Below are positions 1 to 9,182 of a stretch of 64,000 bases of DNA, piece by piece. Numbering within the stretch: position 1 is the first letter of the stretch; every line of letters begins with the position of its first letter. The DNA is from Lachnospiraceae bacterium MA2020 (GTDB taxonomy: Bacteria; Bacillota; Clostridia; Lachnospirales; Lachnospiraceae), in contig JQKK01000019.1 in NCBI GenBank assembly GCA_000746015.1, forward strand, positions 35,930 through 99,929. The letters run 5' to 3'. Position numbers and translations under genes: made by a program. The notes below the pieces were generated by a model. It ran no database searches, had not been told where the DNA came from, and saw only the letters and a program-made list of their open reading frames with translations.

Positions 1-298
1 TGATGACGGCAGTGAAGGCCTTAAGGGAAATGTTGTTGAAGCACTCAGGGCGAAAGATATCGCTGCAGATATCATTTATTCATGCGGACCAATGCCGATG
101 CTCAGGGCAATAAAGGGCTTTGCTGAAGAAAAGGGCATACCGGCATACATTTCTCTGGAAGAGAGGATGGCATGCGGCGTGGGTGCATGTCTTGGCTGCG
201 TGGTAAAAACAAAGGATAAAGACGAACATTCACATGTAAATAATACAAGAATATGTACAGAAGGTCCCGTTTTTGAAGCTCAGGAGGTAGACATCTGA
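1..298 (+). CDS. pyrK: Dihydroorotate dehydrogenase B electron-transfer subunit PyrK (3' end)
   Basis: The reading frame is open from the window edge, so this is the C-terminal part of a gene that begins upstream. The visible protein carries SCGPMPML, the end of the ferredoxin-reductase-like FAD/NAD domain, then ERMACGVGACLGC followed by a fourth cysteine in RICTEGP. These four cysteines are the [2Fe-2S] ligands typical of PyrK. The family passes electrons from PyrD to NAD+ in pyrimidine synthesis. The stop overlaps the pyrD start (ATGA), so the two subunits are translationally coupled. An AGGAGGT ribosome binding site for pyrD lies inside the last codons. Confidence 0.95.
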   Translation, partial: DDGSEGLKGNVVEALRAKDIAADIIYSCGPMPMLRAIKGFAEEKGIPAYISLEERMACGVGACLGCVVKTKDKDEHSHVNNTRICTEGPVFEAQEVDI

Positions 299-1200
299 TG
301 AATACGGCAGTAGAGATTTGTGGAGTTAAGTTCAAAAATCCGGTAATGGATGCTTCGGGAACTTTTGGAAGTGGTATGGAGTACAGCAGCATGGTGGACT
401 TAAACCGCCTTGGAGCAGTAGTGACAAAGGGCGTGGCAAGTGTTCCATGGGAAGGCAACCCTACACCACGCGTGACAGAGACACCATCTGGCATGATGAA
501 TGCAATAGGCCTTCAGAATCCCGGTATAGATGTATTTATCAAAAGAGATCTTGAGTTCTTAAAGAAATACGACACAAATATCATAGTAAATGTCTGCGGA
601 CATTCTATAGATGAATATGTTGCTGTTGTGGAAAGGCTTTCTGATGAATCCTGTGTCTCGATGCTTGAGATAAATGTTTCATGCCCTAACGTAAGGTTTG
701 GCGGTATTGCTTTCGGAACAGATCCAAAGCTTTTGGGAGAAGTGACAAGAGAAGTGAAAAAACATGCAAAGCAGCCGGTGATCATGAAACTTTCACCTAA
801 TGTTACAAGTGTGGCAGAGATGGCGAAGGCTGCAGAAGAAGCAGGCGCTGATGCAATCTCACTTATAAATACCATTACTGCCATGAAGATAGATATATAC
901 AGAAAGCAGTTTGTGCTTGCAAACAGGACAGGCGGACTTTCGGGTCCTGCAATAAGACCGGTTGCTGTAAGGATGGTATATGAGGCTTCACATGCAGTTT
1001 CCATACCTGTCATCGGTATGGGCGGCATAACATCGGGAGAGGATGCTGTAGAGTTTATGATGGCAGGTGCCAGAGCAGTGGCTGTAGGAATGTACAATTT
1101 CCATAAGCCGACAGCTATGATAGATACTATCGAAGGCATAGAAAAATATATGAAAAAGACCGGGATTGAAGATATCAACGACATTGTTGGATGTGTTTGA
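298..1200 (+). CDS. pyrD: Dihydroorotate dehydrogenase B (NAD+), catalytic subunit
   Basis: A 300-residue FMN-binding TIM-barrel enzyme that oxidises dihydroorotate to orotate in pyrimidine synthesis. The N-terminal FKNPVMDASGTFG and the NVSCPN loop are typical of class 1 enzymes. Cys129 in that loop is the expected catalytic base, and a Cys here marks class 1B, which works with PyrK. GMGGITSGEDA near residue 240 is the FMN phosphate-binding region. The length is normal for the family. It overlaps pyrK by one base. pyrC lies about 15 kb away on the other strand, so the pyrimidine genes are split. Confidence 0.96.
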   Translation: MNTAVEICGVKFKNPVMDASGTFGSGMEYSSMVDLNRLGAVVTKGVASVPWEGNPTPRVTETPSGMMNAIGLQNPGIDVFIKRDLEFLKKYDTNIIVNVCGHSIDEYVAVVERLSDESCVSMLEINVSCPNVRFGGIAFGTDPKLLGEVTREVKKHAKQPVIMKLSPNVTSVAEMAKAAEEAGADAISLINTITAMKIDIYRKQFVLANRTGGLSGPAIRPVAVRMVYEASHAVSIPVIGMGGITSGEDAVEFMMAGARAVAVGMYNFHKPTAMIDTIEGIEKYMKKTGIEDINDIVGCV

Positions 1201-1205
1201 CCTAC

Positions 1206-1219
1206 TGTGTTTAAACACA
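1206..1219. repeat. Perfect 14-bp palindrome downstream of pyrD
   Basis: TGTGTTTAAACACA is a perfect palindrome six bases after the pyrD stop. It has no T-run and is AT-rich, so it does not look like a terminator. It could be an operator for the next gene, but no nearby regulator points to it. Confidence 0.4.
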
Positions 1220-1262
1220 AACAAAATTTGCACTATTGAATTTTGAAAAACTGTCCGATAAA

Positions 1263-1300
1263 CAAAATAGAGAGCGACTCTGATTTTGCTGATTCGCTCT
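1263..1300 (+). promoter_or_regulatory. Two mutually exclusive hairpins before the REC-GGDEF-EAL gene
   Basis: Hairpin A pairs CAAAAT (1263-1268) with ATTTTG (1283-1288) around an inner AGAG/CTCT stem. Hairpin B pairs AGAGCGA (1271-1277) with TCGCTCT (1294-1300). Both use bases 1271-1277, so only one can form at a time. Hairpin B ends three bases before the AAGGAGG ribosome binding site. No T-run follows, so any control would be on translation. CCGATAA at 1255-1261 resembles the -10 of flagellar sigma-28 promoters, but no good -35 was found. Confidence 0.35.
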
Positions 1301-1316
1301 GCAAGGAGGCACGCTG

Positions 1317-3011
1317 ATGGCAGATAAATATGAATTACCATTAGTAACGGACATACGAAGGACTGTATTGATCGTTGACGACCAGAAGATAAACCGAAAG
1401 CTTCTTGAGAGTATCTTAGAGGATGAGTATACAGTATTATATGCTGAAGATGGAGAAGAAGCGCTTAAAGTCATAGGAGATGTCAGGGGAGGATTGTCTG
1501 CAATACTTCTTGATCTTGTCATGCCTAAAATAGATGGCTTTGGGGTACTCATGAGGATACGTGAGGAAGATGACCTTAAAGAAATTCCGGTTATAGTGCT
1601 GACTCAGCAGGAGGATGAAGAAACTGAGCTGAGAGCTTTGGCAGCAGGAGCGATGGACTTTATCTCAAAGCCCTATAATCCAAAGATCATCAGATACAGG
1701 CTTTCAAATATGATAAGGCTTAGAGAGTCCTCCGAGATAATATACAAGGCAGAGAGAGATCCGCTGACAGGGCTTTATACAAGAGATTTCTTTGTTACGT
1801 ATGTAAATCAGATAATATCTCTTGATCCTATGATAGATGCAGATTTTATTACTGTCGATATAGATAATTTTAAGCTGATGAATGATCTGTATGGACATAC
1901 AAGGGCAAATGATCTGCTTACGGCAATCTCTGAGACGATCCTAAAAGAAATTACAAAGAAAAAAGGTATAGCGTGCAGGACAGGCGCGGATGTATTTTCA
2001 ATTTTTGTCCCGCACAGAGACGATGCAAAAGAGTTTCTTGATGGGATATTCGGACCGCTGGCATTGCGTGAGGATATACCACAGTTTAAGCTTCGTTATG
2101 GCATTTATGTACATGCTGACCTGAAGATGCCGGTAGCGACACTTATAGACAGGTCGTCAATGGCAGCGGATGAAGCCAGAGGGCAGTACAATAATAATTG
2201 CGTTTATTATGATGATAAAATGCGGATGAAGCTTTTGTATGACCAGATGCTGATCGATGGACTTAGGGAGGCACTTGAGAAGCATCAGTTCCAGGTATTT
2301 CTCCAGCCTAAGTACAGCGTGGTGGGCCGCAGGCTTTACGGAGCGGAGGCTCTTGTGAGGTGGAAGCATCCAAAGATGGGATTTATTTCTCCGGCGCTTT
2401 TTATACCGCTTTACGAGAAGAATGGTCTCATTTATGTTCTTGACAGATATGTATGGGAAGAAACCTGCAGGATCCTTAGAAAGTGGAAGGATAAATATAA
2501 AAGGGAATTTCCAATCTCTGTAAATCTGTCAAGAGTAGATGTATACGATCCAAGACTTCCAGAGTTTTTGGATGAACTTGTTAAGAAATATGAGATCAGT
2601 AAAAACAATCTACATCTTGAGATCACGGAGTCTGCGTATACAAGAGATCCTGAGCAGCTTATCAGCATTGTAAATATGCTCAGGGGAAAAGGATTTGTGA
2701 TCGAGATGGATGACTTTGGCAGTGGATATTCATCGCTTAATATGCTTACCCAGATGCCGATAGATATCCTTAAGCTTGATATGAATCTTCTTCAGCAGGA
2801 GAATGCAACCAAGGAAAATCCGGGACTTATGAAATACATCATGGAGATAGCAAAGTGGATGCAGGTGCCGGTAGTTGCAGAAGGAGTAGAGACGGAAGAA
2901 CAGCTTGAAATGCTTGCAGATCTTGAATGTGAATATGCCCAGGGATATTATTTCTCAAAACCTGTCTCGGAACTTGATTTTGAACAATATTTTTTAGAAA
3001 ATAAGGTATAA
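1317..3011 (+). CDS. Response regulator with REC, degenerate GGDEF and EAL domains
   Basis: A 564-residue cytoplasmic protein predicted to hydrolyse c-di-GMP under phosphorelay control. Residues about 14-130 are a receiver domain with phosphoacceptor Asp66 in LLDLVMPK. Residues about 140-295 are a GGDEF domain whose signature reads TGADVF, so cyclase activity is unlikely. Residues about 315-560 are an EAL domain with E344 in GAEALVRW, plus EITES, DDFGSGYSS, KLD and EGVE, so the phosphodiesterase site looks complete. AAGGAGG precedes the ATG. No histidine kinase lies in this window. The next gene is a chemotaxis transducer, which points to motility control. Confidence 0.9.
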   Translation: MADKYELPLVTDIRRTVLIVDDQKINRKLLESILEDEYTVLYAEDGEEALKVIGDVRGGLSAILLDLVMPKIDGFGVLMRIREEDDLKEIPVIVLTQQEDEETELRALAAGAMDFISKPYNPKIIRYRLSNMIRLRESSEIIYKAERDPLTGLYTRDFFVTYVNQIISLDPMIDADFITVDIDNFKLMNDLYGHTRANDLLTAISETILKEITKKKGIACRTGADVFSIFVPHRDDAKEFLDGIFGPLALREDIPQFKLRYGIYVHADLKMPVATLIDRSSMAADEARGQYNNNCVYYDDKMRMKLLYDQMLIDGLREALEKHQFQVFLQPKYSVVGRRLYGAEALVRWKHPKMGFISPALFIPLYEKNGLIYVLDRYVWEETCRILRKWKDKYKREFPISVNLSRVDVYDPRLPEFLDELVKKYEISKNNLHLEITESAYTRDPEQLISIVNMLRGKGFVIEMDDFGSGYSSLNMLTQMPIDILKLDMNLLQQENATKENPGLMKYIMEIAKWMQVPVVAEGVETEEQLEMLADLECEYAQGYYFSKPVSELDFEQYFLENKV

Positions 3012-3018
3012 TAGTATT

Positions 3019-3051
3019 ATAGTAAACGAATTATATAAATTCGTTTACTAT
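3019..3051. repeat. Perfect 14-bp inverted repeat after the REC-GGDEF-EAL gene
   Basis: ATAGTAAACGAATT (3019-3032) and AATTCGTTTACTAT (3038-3051) are exact inverted copies around a 5-base loop. There is no T-run. A related hairpin with the same TTCGTTTACTAT arm occurs at about 37178-37203, so this may be a dispersed element of the genome. Confidence 0.55.
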
Positions 3052-3125
3052 GTAGTAACTGACAATTTGTTTTGGGGTGATTTAAACGGTAAATATATCA
3101 ATATATACTTTGGAGGGAAGGTACA

Positions 3126-3749
3126 ATGAAGATTCTGGATCATGTAGGTAAGGAACAACTTGTTGCCATGCAGGAATATTTTTCAAAGGCATGTGGCGTT
3201 ATAGTTTTGATAGAGGACGCATCAGGTAAGCCTGTAATAAAGGCCTCAGGTACAATGGATGACGACTGTACCAAGGCTAATGAGAATATCCTTGTCGAAA
3301 ATGACAGAGTCGGTCGTGTAACAGTAGCTGTACCTTCAAGCGATGGACGTTCCGATGAGGCACTTCAGGCAGCAGCTTCGTATCTGGCGTATAGTGTTAA
3401 AGATGCGATCGTTTCCGGTAAATTAAAAGAACTCGAGAAGGCATTTATTGAGGTCATAAGACCTGAGATAGAGGCGGCATCTGTAAGTGTAAATGACATT
3501 ACAGGCAGAGCAAGAAAGCTCGAAGAGATAGCTTCAAAACAGAATATCCTTACGCTTAATGCATCAATTGAGGCTGCAAGAGCCGGTACAGCCGGCGCAG
3601 GTTTCGCTGTTGTTGCACACCAGATGGGTGAAATGTCCAAGAACTCAGGCGTTATCTATGGAGATATTGAGAAAGACGCTCACGAGCTCAAGGCCATTAT
3701 CGGACGCATCGGTGAAGTATTAAAGGAAGAAAACCAGGATCAGGCTTAA
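3126..3749 (+). CDS. Small soluble chemotaxis transducer, PocR-like sensor plus short signalling domain
   Basis: A 207-residue protein without membrane segments. Residues 1-95 resemble a PocR-type ligand-binding domain (QEYFSKACGVIVLIEDASG). Residues about 100-200 carry the chemoreceptor hairpin tip, [11 protein letters not shown] followed by GFAVVA, which contacts CheA and CheW. The long methylation helices of ordinary receptors are missing. The usual [20 protein letters not shown] reads here as [14 protein letters not shown] then TAGAGF. GGAGGG lies before the ATG. The 3' end overlaps the convergent dCMP deaminase gene by four bases. The ligand is unknown; PocR domains in other proteins bind small metabolites. 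Confidence 0.75.
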   Translation: MKILDHVGKEQLVAMQEYFSKACGVIVLIEDASGKPVIKASGTMDDDCTKANENILVENDRVGRVTVAVPSSDGRSDEALQAAASYLAYSVKDAIVSGKLKELEKAFIEVIRPEIEAASVSVNDITGRARKLEEIASKQNILTLNASIEAARAGTAGAGFAVVAHQMGEMSKNSGVIYGDIEKDAHELKAIIGRIGEVLKEENQDQA

Positions 3750-4285
3750 TAATTCTTTGGTTTATTTTTGAATTCCTGCACGCGCAGCATTTCCTGCGCG
3801 TGCTTTTCTTGCTGTTCTTTTTGCTCTGCAAGAAGAGCATCTTCATACTTGACATATTCGACACCGGACTCCTGCAGTAGCTCAAGTCCGAGACCTGTCG
3901 GATATTCACCTTTGAAGATAACCTTTTTTATACCTGCCTGGATAATATGTATACAGCAAAAAACGCAAGGCTGTGTTGTAACATAGAGAGTAGCGCCAAG
4001 ACAGCTTGTACCTCGGCGGGCGCACTGGTCGATGGCGTTTGCCTCTGCATGTCCGGCACGGCACAGCTCAAGTCCCTGTCCTGATGGGATTCCGCGGTGG
4101 CGACGCTCGCAGTAGCCTATATCGGTACAGTGTATTGCTCCAACAGGAGCTCCGTTGTATCCTGTCGCTATGATCTGCTTATCCTTTATTATAACGGCAC
4201 CTACCTGACGTGAAAGGCAGGTACTTCTGATCTTACTATCCTCGGCAATATCCATTGCCCATTCGGTGAAAAGCTTTCTTTCCAT
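3746..4285 (-). CDS. dCMP deaminase family protein (ComEB-like)
   Basis: A 179-residue zinc-dependent cytidine deaminase-fold enzyme that probably converts dCMP to dUMP for thymidylate synthesis. Zinc ligands are His79 in GHAEANA and Cys107 and Cys110 in QPCVFC, with Glu81 as the proton shuttle. The SRQVGAVI and TGYNG motifs near residues 25-45 are typical of dCMP deaminases rather than cytidine deaminases. The length is slightly above the usual because of a charged C-terminal tail. On the minus strand AGGAGG precedes the ATG. It converges on the chemotaxis gene with a four-base overlap and no terminator between them. Confidence 0.88.
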   Translation of the reverse strand: MERKLFTEWAMDIAEDSKIRSTCLSRQVGAVIIKDKQIIATGYNGAPVGAIHCTDIGYCERRHRGIPSGQGLELCRAGHAEANAIDQCARRGTSCLGATLYVTTQPCVFCCIHIIQAGIKKVIFKGEYPTGLGLELLQESGVEYVKYEDALLAEQKEQQEKHAQEMLRVQEFKNKPKNY

Positions 4286-4393
4286 TGAAATCCTCCTTAA
4301 ATGCTACAAAGGGTTATAATATTGTATGCTTATAGGATAATAAAGTCAATCCATAGCTTGATATAATTGCCTGGAAAGTTTACAATAAAAGTT

Positions 4394-5161
4394 ATGATTA
4401 GAGTGATTATCAATGGAGATGACTTTGGGATAAGTCAGAATGTAAACAAGGCAATATGTGAATGTTTTGCTAAGCGCTATCTTACGGGGACGACCCTGAT
4501 GGTAAATATGCCTTATGCAGAAGAAGCTGTCGAGATGGCTCGTGAATATGGTTTCCATGAGGCTGTAGGTCTTCATCTTAACCTTACAAGTGGTATGCCG
4601 CTTACAGAGGATATAAAGAGATGTAAGCGCTTCTGCAGAAAGAATGGTACTTTTAACGCACATTTCGCTCAAAATACAATGTCGAGACTTTCGATAACCA
4701 AAGAGGAGAGCCGCGCCGTTGAAAAGGAGATAGAGGCGCAGATGAGGCGGTATTTTGAGTTGGGTCTTGCGGAGAGGCATCTTGATTCGCACCACCATGT
4801 GCATACAGACAGATCTGTCATGCAGGTGCTCATGCCGCTTGTACATAAGTACAATTTCAGGTCTGTAAGGCTTAGCCGTAATCTTTTCTTGAAAATGAAT
4901 TTCTTAAAGCGGATATACAAGAGTTCTTTCAACAATTCGCTTAAGTCCAAGGTTCCTGTTACGACGGACTATTTTGGCTCTTACGCTGATCTCAGAAACT
5001 TGAAGGGAAGCATACCGGATAACTCATTGGTTGAGGTTATGGTACATCCTATGTACGACGAAAAGGGTGTATTGGTAGATTCACACGAAACACCTATGCG
5101 TGATCTGGATACGCTGCTGGATGAGCTTAGAGCTGAGAGACAGGCATACTACCTCGTATAG
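4394..5161 (+). CDS. YdjC/ChbG-family carbohydrate deacetylase
   Basis: A 255-residue protein starting MIRVIINGDDFG. This N-terminal metal-binding Asp-Asp motif and the later HLDSHHHVHTD motif identify the YdjC (ChbG/HpnK) family. Its members remove acetyl groups from N-acetylated sugars such as chitooligosaccharides, using a divalent metal. I chose the ATG at 4394 over an in-frame TTG at 4367, because the family motif normally starts within a few residues of the N-terminus. GGAAAG at 4373-4378 is a distant ribosome binding site. No signal peptide is seen, so it acts in the cytoplasm. The substrate cannot be told. Confidence 0.82.
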   Translation: MIRVIINGDDFGISQNVNKAICECFAKRYLTGTTLMVNMPYAEEAVEMAREYGFHEAVGLHLNLTSGMPLTEDIKRCKRFCRKNGTFNAHFAQNTMSRLSITKEESRAVEKEIEAQMRRYFELGLAERHLDSHHHVHTDRSVMQVLMPLVHKYNFRSVRLSRNLFLKMNFLKRIYKSSFNNSLKSKVPVTTDYFGSYADLRNLKGSIPDNSLVEVMVHPMYDEKGVLVDSHETPMRDLDTLLDELRAERQAYYLV

Positions 5162-5199
5162 CCTGCATAAATACAAAAATACTTGAGAGGCTGTATGAT

Positions 5200-7233
5200 A
5201 TGAAAAAAGTTAAGATAAGAGGCGCATTTCGCTTGTATTCGGAATGGCCGATAATATTGTCTTTATGGCTTATAGTGCCTATAATCCTTGTAGCATTTAT
5301 GGCGCCACAGGCTTTTTTCCTTGTGCTTGCTGGCTGGATAGTATATGTTATCATAGCGATGCTTATACTGTTTTACAGCAAAGGAGCACTGAGACGTGAT
5401 ATCATAAGCTTTGCAACACAATATGGGCAGGTGCAGAAGGGACTGCTCAAAGGTCTTGCAATACCTTATGCACTTTTGGATGAATCCGGCAGATTTGTCT
5501 GGAGTAATGCCGGATTTGCTGCAATTATCCATAAGGACAGGTTTTATTCGAAGTCTATCACCTCTTTTTTCCCTGAAATTACAAAGGATAAGTTTCCGGT
5601 TACTGATCAGGTGACTACGCTTGAGCTCAGATATGAAAATCGTGATTACAGAGTAGATATGAGACAGATAGACCTGGAAAGCCGGGTAGTGGGGGAGACT
5701 ACAGGTTTTGAGGGAAAGCTGATCGCAGTATTTTTCTTTGATGAAACAGACATAAAGATGTACATAAGACTCAATAAAGAGCAGTCTTTGGTAACAGGTC
5801 TTATATATCTCGACAATTATGATGAAGCTCTGGAAAGTGTAGAGGACGTAAGGCGTTCACTTCTTACAGCATTGATAGACAGAAAGATAAACAAGTATTT
5901 CCAAAGCTATGATGCAATAGTAAAGAAGCTCGAAAATGACAAGTATTTTGTCGTAATGAAAAAAGTTTCCTTTGATGAAATAGAGGAAAGCCGTTTTGAT
6001 ATACTTGAAGATGTAAAGACTGTAAATATTGGTAATCAGATGGCGGTTACTTTATCCATAGGCTTTGGTTTAGGTACGGATTCATTTATACAGGATGGTT
6101 TGTATGCGCGTAATGCCATAGACCTTGCGCTTGGAAGAGGCGGAGATCAGGCTGTTATCAAGACACCTGATAATATCAGATACTTCGGAGGAAAGAGTCA
6201 GAAGGTCGATAAGAACACCCGGGTCAAGGCACGAGTTAAGGCACATGCGCTTAAGGAGATCATTGAGTCAAAGGACAGAGTTCTTGTAATGGGACATAAG
6301 ATCACGGATATTGATTCCTTTGGCGCAGCAATGGGTATATACCGTCTTGCAGATCACTGTCATAAGAAGTGTCATATCGTTATCAATGAGGTGACGGCAT
6401 CTATAAGGCCATTCAGTGACAGCGTACTTAAAGACAAGGCATATGATGCAGATATATTTGTAAACAGTGCTGATGCCATGCAGCTTTGCGATGCAAACAG
6501 TACGGTAGTCATAGTGGTAGATACAAATAAGCCTATGCTTACTGAATGTCCTGAGCTTTTGGAAAAATCCAAGACAGTCGTGGTGCTCGATCATCACCGC
6601 ATGGGCTCTGAGCGCATAAATAACGCAACACTTTCTTATGTAGAGTCAAATGCATCGAGTGCCTGCGAAATGGTATCTGAGATACTGCAGTATATCCTTG
6701 ATGATACAAAGCCGCTTGCTATCGAGGCAAACTGCCTTTATGCAGGTATCATGATAGACACAAACAACTTTATGGCAAAGACGGGAGTGAGGACCTTTGA
6801 AGCGGCGGCATACTTAAAGCGCAGTAATGCTGACATCGTTAAAGTCAGAAAGCTTTTTAGAAATGACCTCGAAGACTATCAGGCGAGGGCAGAGGCAGTC
6901 CATACAGCAGAGCTCTATAAGGGAATGTATGCTATCAGCGTATGTCCAAATAATGTAGATACGCCTACTGTTACAGCTGCCCAGGCTGCTAATGAGCTTT
7001 TAAATATCAATCTTGTTAAGGCATCTTTTGTTCTGACTGACCATCAGAATAAGATATATATAAGTGCGCGCTCAATTGATGAGATAAACGTGCAGATAAT
7101 AATGGAGAGACTTGGCGGAGGAGGTCATATGAACATCGCCGGTGCACAGCTGGAGGGTGTGAGCATAGACGAAGCCAGACAGAAACTTAAAGACACACTA
7201 GATCAAATGGAAGCGGAAGGAGTTTTTAACTGA
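5200..7233 (+). CDS. gdpP: GdpP-type cyclic-di-AMP phosphodiesterase
   Basis: A 677-residue membrane protein. Two transmembrane helices lie at residues about 14-60, a PAS-like region at 80-170 and a degenerate GGDEF domain at 190-320. A DHH-DHHA1 phosphodiesterase follows from about 360. Metal-binding motifs are GHKITDIDS (Asp370 and Asp372), VLDHHR (464-466) and GGGGH near 640. The family hydrolyses c-di-AMP to pApA and so tunes potassium, cell wall and stress responses. The gene overlaps rplI by one base, in the conserved Firmicute order gdpP-rplI-dnaB. Confidence 0.93.
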   Translation: MKKVKIRGAFRLYSEWPIILSLWLIVPIILVAFMAPQAFFLVLAGWIVYVIIAMLILFYSKGALRRDIISFATQYGQVQKGLLKGLAIPYALLDESGRFVWSNAGFAAIIHKDRFYSKSITSFFPEITKDKFPVTDQVTTLELRYENRDYRVDMRQIDLESRVVGETTGFEGKLIAVFFFDETDIKMYIRLNKEQSLVTGLIYLDNYDEALESVEDVRRSLLTALIDRKINKYFQSYDAIVKKLENDKYFVVMKKVSFDEIEESRFDILEDVKTVNIGNQMAVTLSIGFGLGTDSFIQDGLYARNAIDLALGRGGDQAVIKTPDNIRYFGGKSQKVDKNTRVKARVKAHALKEIIESKDRVLVMGHKITDIDSFGAAMGIYRLADHCHKKCHIVINEVTASIRPFSDSVLKDKAYDADIFVNSADAMQLCDANSTVVIVVDTNKPMLTECPELLEKSKTVVVLDHHRMGSERINNATLSYVESNASSACEMVSEILQYILDDTKPLAIEANCLYAGIMIDTNNFMAKTGVRTFEAAAYLKRSNADIVKVRKLFRNDLEDYQARAEAVHTAELYKGMYAISVCPNNVDTPTVTAAQAANELLNINLVKASFVLTDHQNKIYISARSIDEINVQIIMERLGGGGHMNIAGAQLEGVSIDEARQKLKDTLDQMEAEGVFN

Positions 7234-7679
7234 TGAAGGTTATTTTATTAAAAGACGTTAAGGCACAGGGCAAAAAGGGAGATATCATCGAGGCAAGCGA
7301 CGGATACGCAAGAAATTTCCTGCTTAAAAAGGGACTTGGCATAGAGGCAACTGCGCAGAATTTAAATGATGTAAAGCTTAAGAAGGCTAATGATGCAAAG
7401 GTAGCGGCAGAGAACCTTGCTGATGCAAAAGAGTATGCAAAGAAGGTTGAGGCTGTCACTGTAGCCGTAGCTATCAAGGCTGGAGAGAACGGCAAGACAT
7501 TTGGATCTGTTTCTTCAAAGGAGATCGCTGAGGAAGCTAAAAAACAGCACGGACTTGAAATTGATAAAAAGAAGGTAGTTCTTGACGAAGCTATCAAGAA
7601 TGTAGGAACATACAAAGTTAAGGTGCGTCTGCACCCTGAAGTAACAGCAGAGCTTACAGTAAAGGTAGAAGCGAAGTAA
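7233..7679 (+). CDS. rplI: 50S ribosomal protein L9
   Basis: A 148-residue protein starting [17 protein letters not shown], followed by [13 protein letters not shown], the signature of ribosomal protein L9. It has the expected N-terminal rRNA-binding domain, a long connecting helix (residues about 40-75) and a C-terminal domain. The ATG overlaps the gdpP stop, so it is probably translated by coupling. dnaB starts six bases downstream. Confidence 0.97.
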   Translation: MKVILLKDVKAQGKKGDIIEASDGYARNFLLKKGLGIEATAQNLNDVKLKKANDAKVAAENLADAKEYAKKVEAVTVAVAIKAGENGKTFGSVSSKEIAEEAKKQHGLEIDKKKVVLDEAIKNVGTYKVKVRLHPEVTAELTVKVEAK

Positions 7680-7684
7680 TACTT

Positions 7685-9031
7685 ATGGCTAATGAAGATA
7701 TAATAAAAAGAGTTCCACCACATTCCGCCGAGGCCGAGCAGTCGGTCATCGGCGCTATGTTTATGGGAAAGGATGCTATAACTGTCGCTGAGGAGATGCT
7801 CACGAGCGATGATTTTTATACAAGGCAGTATGGCATACTGTTTGAGGCTATCACAGGCCTTTTTGACGAGGGCAAGCCTGTAGATGAAGTTACTATCCTT
7901 GAGAGGCTTGAGCAGATGCAGGCGCCTCCTGAGATAAGGAACGTCACTTTTCTTGCAGATCTTATCAACGGAGTGCCTACAAGTGCAAATATCCGCTCAT
8001 ATGCGCGTATAGTGCATGATAATGCGGTTAAGCGCAGACTTATAAAGGTAAATGAAGAAATAGCAAATGCCTGCTATGAAGGTAAATATACGACAGAAGA
8101 TCTGCTTGCTGATGCAGAGAAAAAGATATTTGAGATAGTACAAAATAAGGGTGCTTCTGATCTGGTGCCTATCAGCAGGATCGTTTTGAATGTTCTTACT
8201 GCAATTCAGGAGGCGGCAAAAAATTCAAGTACCGTTACAGGTATTGAAACAGGATTTAAGGGACTCGATTTCAAAACAGCCGGTTTTCAGAAATCCGACC
8301 TCATACTTATAGCTGCGCGTCCTTCTATGGGTAAGACAGCGTTCGTTCTGAATATTGCTGAGTTTGCATGTTTCCGCAAAAACAAGCATGTAATGATATT
8401 TTCGCTCGAGATGTCAAATGAGCAGCTTGTTAATCGTCTTATAGCAATGGAGTCTTATGTGGATTCTCATAAGATGAGGATCGGTGACATGCAGGATTCT
8501 GAGTGGGACAAGGTAATGGAAGGCGGCGGTATCATAGGATGCTCTAATCTTGTCATCGATGATACACCTGGCATATCCATAGCCGAGATGAGATCAAAGT
8601 GCCGTAAGCAGAAGCTTGAGAAGGGACTTGATATGATAATTATCGATTACCTTCAGCTCATGAGCGGAAGTGGATCTTCCAAAGAGGCAAGCCGCCAGCA
8701 GGAGATTTCGGACATTTCGAGATCTCTTAAAGCTCTTGCGCGTGAGATGCAGGTTCCGGTTATCGCGCTTTCACAGCTCTCCCGTGCAGTTGAGCAAAGA
8801 CCGGATCACCGTCCGATGCTTTCGGATTTGCGTGAATCTGGAGCTATCGAGCAGGATGCGGACGTCGTAATGTTTATCTATCGTGATGACTACTATCATC
8901 CGGATACTGAGAAGAAGAATATTGCTGAGATAATCATAGCCAAGCAGAGAAATGGAGCCATCGGTACAGTTGAGCTTGCATGGCTGCCAAATTATACAAA
9001 ATTTGCAAACCCGGATAAGGAATTATCATAA
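7685..9031 (+). CDS. dnaB: Replicative DNA helicase DnaB
   Basis: A 448-residue hexameric helicase that unwinds DNA at the replication fork. The N-terminal domain begins RVPPHSAEAEQSVIGAM. The RecA-like domain has Walker A ARPSMGKTAF, Walker B MIIIDYLQLM, and SQLSRAVEQR followed by LRESGAIEQDAD. The length fits the Bacillus DnaB/DnaC group, and no intein is present. It is the last gene of the gdpP-rplI-dnaB operon and is followed by a hairpin terminator. Confidence 0.97.
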   Translation: MANEDIIKRVPPHSAEAEQSVIGAMFMGKDAITVAEEMLTSDDFYTRQYGILFEAITGLFDEGKPVDEVTILERLEQMQAPPEIRNVTFLADLINGVPTSANIRSYARIVHDNAVKRRLIKVNEEIANACYEGKYTTEDLLADAEKKIFEIVQNKGASDLVPISRIVLNVLTAIQEAAKNSSTVTGIETGFKGLDFKTAGFQKSDLILIAARPSMGKTAFVLNIAEFACFRKNKHVMIFSLEMSNEQLVNRLIAMESYVDSHKMRIGDMQDSEWDKVMEGGGIIGCSNLVIDDTPGISIAEMRSKCRKQKLEKGLDMIIIDYLQLMSGSGSSKEASRQQEISDISRSLKALAREMQVPVIALSQLSRAVEQRPDHRPMLSDLRESGAIEQDADVVMFIYRDDYYHPDTEKKNIAEIIIAKQRNGAIGTVELAWLPNYTKFANPDKELS

Positions 9032-9034
9032 AAG

Positions 9035-9073
9035 AAAAAGCCATTTAAGATACATATCTTGGTGGCTTTTTTG
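9035..9073 (+). terminator. Rho-independent terminator after dnaB
   Basis: AAAGCCA (9037-9043) pairs with TGGCTTT (9063-9069). Inside it AAGAT (9047-9051) pairs with ATCTT (9056-9060). A T-run follows. Confidence 0.85.
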
Positions 9074-9182
9074 TATGGAATAAAATCCTTAAAAGATAAT
9101 AAACTGTATTCAATTAATGGCAAAAAAACGATATATTTGATATAGTATCACATTTTTTAGTTGTCGTTATCAGGGGGTTACT

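Noticed and set aside
513..1220. 235-codon open frame antisense to pyrD
   Set aside because: It is a shadow of a clear gene, with no ribosome binding site and no recognisable domain.
1201..1316. c-di-GMP riboswitch before the c-di-GMP enzyme
   Set aside because: The hairpins do not show the conserved GEMM features.
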